64,000 bases of DNA, taken from NCBI GenBank assembly GCA_965267485.1, contig OZ254080.1, positions 1,240,001 to 1,304,000 of the forward strand. Reading direction: 5' to 3'. The notes beneath the pieces were generated by a model. It ran no database searches and was not told the DNA's origin. It saw only the letters and a list, made by a program, of their open reading frames with translations. Below, piece by piece: positions 63,036-64,000 of this stretch. Positions within the stretch are counted from its first letter, which is position 1. Each line of letters opens with the position of its first letter. This DNA is from JANQJA01 sp965267485 (GTDB taxonomy: Bacteria; Pseudomonadota; Gammaproteobacteria; Pseudomonadales; Azotimanducaceae). Position numbers and translations under genes: made by a program.

Positions 63036-64000
63036 TCAGGGCGCAATGTCATCAAGATCCGGTATTCCCTTTCTGCCGTGGTCGATGTGCAGCGTGCGAG
63101 CGAGCCCCCATGCGGCGATGAGCAGGATGACTGCCATGGCGATGCCCGAGGTGAGTGATGCTGTGCGGAGTGCCTGGAGGCCGCCGGAGAGCAAGAGCGT
63201 CGCGGCGACAGCGCCCTCAGATACAGCCCAGAATACGCGCTGGGCGCGTGGTGGATTCGGGTGCCCGCCGGACGTCACCATGTCGTCCACGAAGGACCCC
63301 GAGTCGGACGACGTAACGAAGAAAACGATGATAAGCAGTGTCGCCAGCGCTGATGTTATCTCCGGTATGGGCAGGTATCCGAGCAGTGCATGGAGCGCGA
63401 TTGAGGCCTGTTCCAGCACTGGGCCCTGAAGTCCGCCCTCCGTGGTTTCAAAGTAAACGCCCGCACCGCCGAATACCGAGAGCCACGCAAAGGTCGCGAT
63501 GGTAGGTACAAAGAGTACCGACGCCGCGAATTCCCTGACCGTGCGACCCCTTGATATCCGCGCGACGAACACGCCGACGAATGGGGACCAGGATATCCAC
63601 CAGCTCCAGTAGAAGAGGGTCCAGTTTGATTGCCATTCGGCGTCGGGTCGCAGATCAATCCAGAAGCTGCTGTAGATGAGGTTTTGCAGGTACTCACCAA
63701 TCGACCGGACGAAAAGCTCGAGCAGGTAGACGGTGGGTCCGGCGATGAAGACGAATGCGAGCAGCAGGGCGGCAAGACTGAGATTCAGTTGGGACAGTCG
63801 CTGGATACCTTTCTTGAGACCCACCACGACGGAGATCGTTGCCACGAGCGTCACGCCCGCGATGATCAGAACCTGTGTGTCTGCGTTGTGAGGGACGTCG
63901 GCAGTCTGTTGAAGACCAGCGTTGATCTGCATCGCTCCAAAACCGAGCGAAGTGGCCACGCCGAACAGTGTTCCCGTTGTTGCCGCAATGTCGACGAGAT
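63036..64000 (-). CDS. BCCT family transporter (C-terminal part; N-terminus beyond window edge)
   Basis: About 320 residues are visible and the frame continues past the right edge. The segment LFGVATSLGFGAMQINAGL is a conserved BCCT signature, followed by the long set of transmembrane helices including FYWSWWISWSPFVGVFVARI SRGRTVREF and LIIVFFVTSSDSGSFVDDM, the latter a typical BCCT ending. BCCT proteins carry betaine, carnitine or choline, often for osmotic protection. Which substrate cannot be told. It ends 4 bp from the convergent DMT gene. Confidence 0.93.
   Translation of the reverse strand, partial: LVDIAATTGTLFGVATSLGFGAMQINAGLQQTADVPHNADTQVLIIAGVTLVATISVVVGLKKGIQRLSQLNLSLAALLLAFVFIAGPTVYLLELFVRSIGEYLQNLIYSSFWIDLRPDAEWQSNWTLFYWSWWISWSPFVGVFVARISRGRTVREFAASVLFVPTIATFAWLSVFGGAGVYFETTEGGLQGPVLEQASIALHALLGYLPIPEITSALATLLIIVFFVTSSDSGSFVDDMVTSGGHPNPPRAQRVFWAVSEGAVAATLLLSGGLQALRTASLTSGIAMAVILLIAAWGLARTLHIDHGRKGIPDLDDIAP

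Overview
The window looks like chromosomal DNA from a GC-rich, aerobic, probably marine or environmental gammaproteobacterium. This is an inference from gene content: M48 peptidase with a C-terminal LysM-like tail, Bax-like glucosaminidase, DUF1631/PilZ pair, four TonB-dependent receptors, NDH-2, a LexA-controlled uvrA, a CYP153-like P450 and several acyl-CoA enzymes. No rRNA, tRNA, CRISPR array, prophage or transposase gene was found. Coding density is high, with about 55 genes, and most lie in short same-strand runs with overlaps or gaps under 50 bp.

Layout. 1-3.2 kb: two secreted helical-repeat proteins (one cut by the window edge, one ending in a TonB-C-like domain) and an M48 protease. 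3.2-9.8 kb: an LLM flavin oxidoreductase, an atypical thiolase-like protein, a MerC-like membrane protein, a DUF47-PiT phosphate pair, an SDR and a crotonase. 9.8-14.2 kb: a D-aminoacylase-type amidohydrolase, a Nudix hydrolase, a CYP153-like P450 and a NIPSNAP-like protein. 14.2-20.8 kb: a DSSGDI-ladder protein, a membrane protein with helical tail, Bax-like, SolA-like oxidase, a second Nudix, a small secreted protein and ferrochelatase. 20.8-25.5 kb: a beta-helix secreted protein, a VOC protein and uvrA, read from a sigma70-type promoter whose -10 lies in a LexA box. 25.6-32.2 kb: CinA-like protein, CocE-like hydrolase, then a run with DUF2087, crotonase, LigD and a STAS-like protein. 32.3-33.5 kb: a transglutaminase-TPR lipoprotein.

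33.6-42.6 kb is a tandem array of three homologous TonB-dependent receptors, each with its own hairpin terminator. 42.9-48.5 kb: metallophosphoesterase, acyl-CoA dehydrogenase, PilZ/DUF1631 pair, alpha/beta hydrolase. 48.7-54.7 kb: DUF3604 protein, 5'-nucleotidase, esterase-like protein, pseudouridine synthase. 54.7-59.3 kb: a second transglutaminase-TPR lipoprotein, a small secreted protein, and a fourth receptor of another subfamily. 59.7-64 kb: DUF1330, GDT1-like, CsaA-like, NDH-2, a DMT exporter, and the C-terminal part of a BCCT transporter.

The most unusual non-coding feature is a BIME-like repeat family: tandem 24-bp units around a GGGGTCTGACCC core, with an inverted partner, at two convergent gene ends (about 33.5 and 51.4 kb) sharing the same core arrangement. 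Other points worth a second look are the receptor array with its consistent terminators, a terminator directly joined to the ribosome binding site of the next gene at 56.45 kb, a LigD run without Ku, a thiolase lacking the catalytic cysteine, and an SDR lacking the catalytic serine. I see no convincing entirely new defence or mobile system here.
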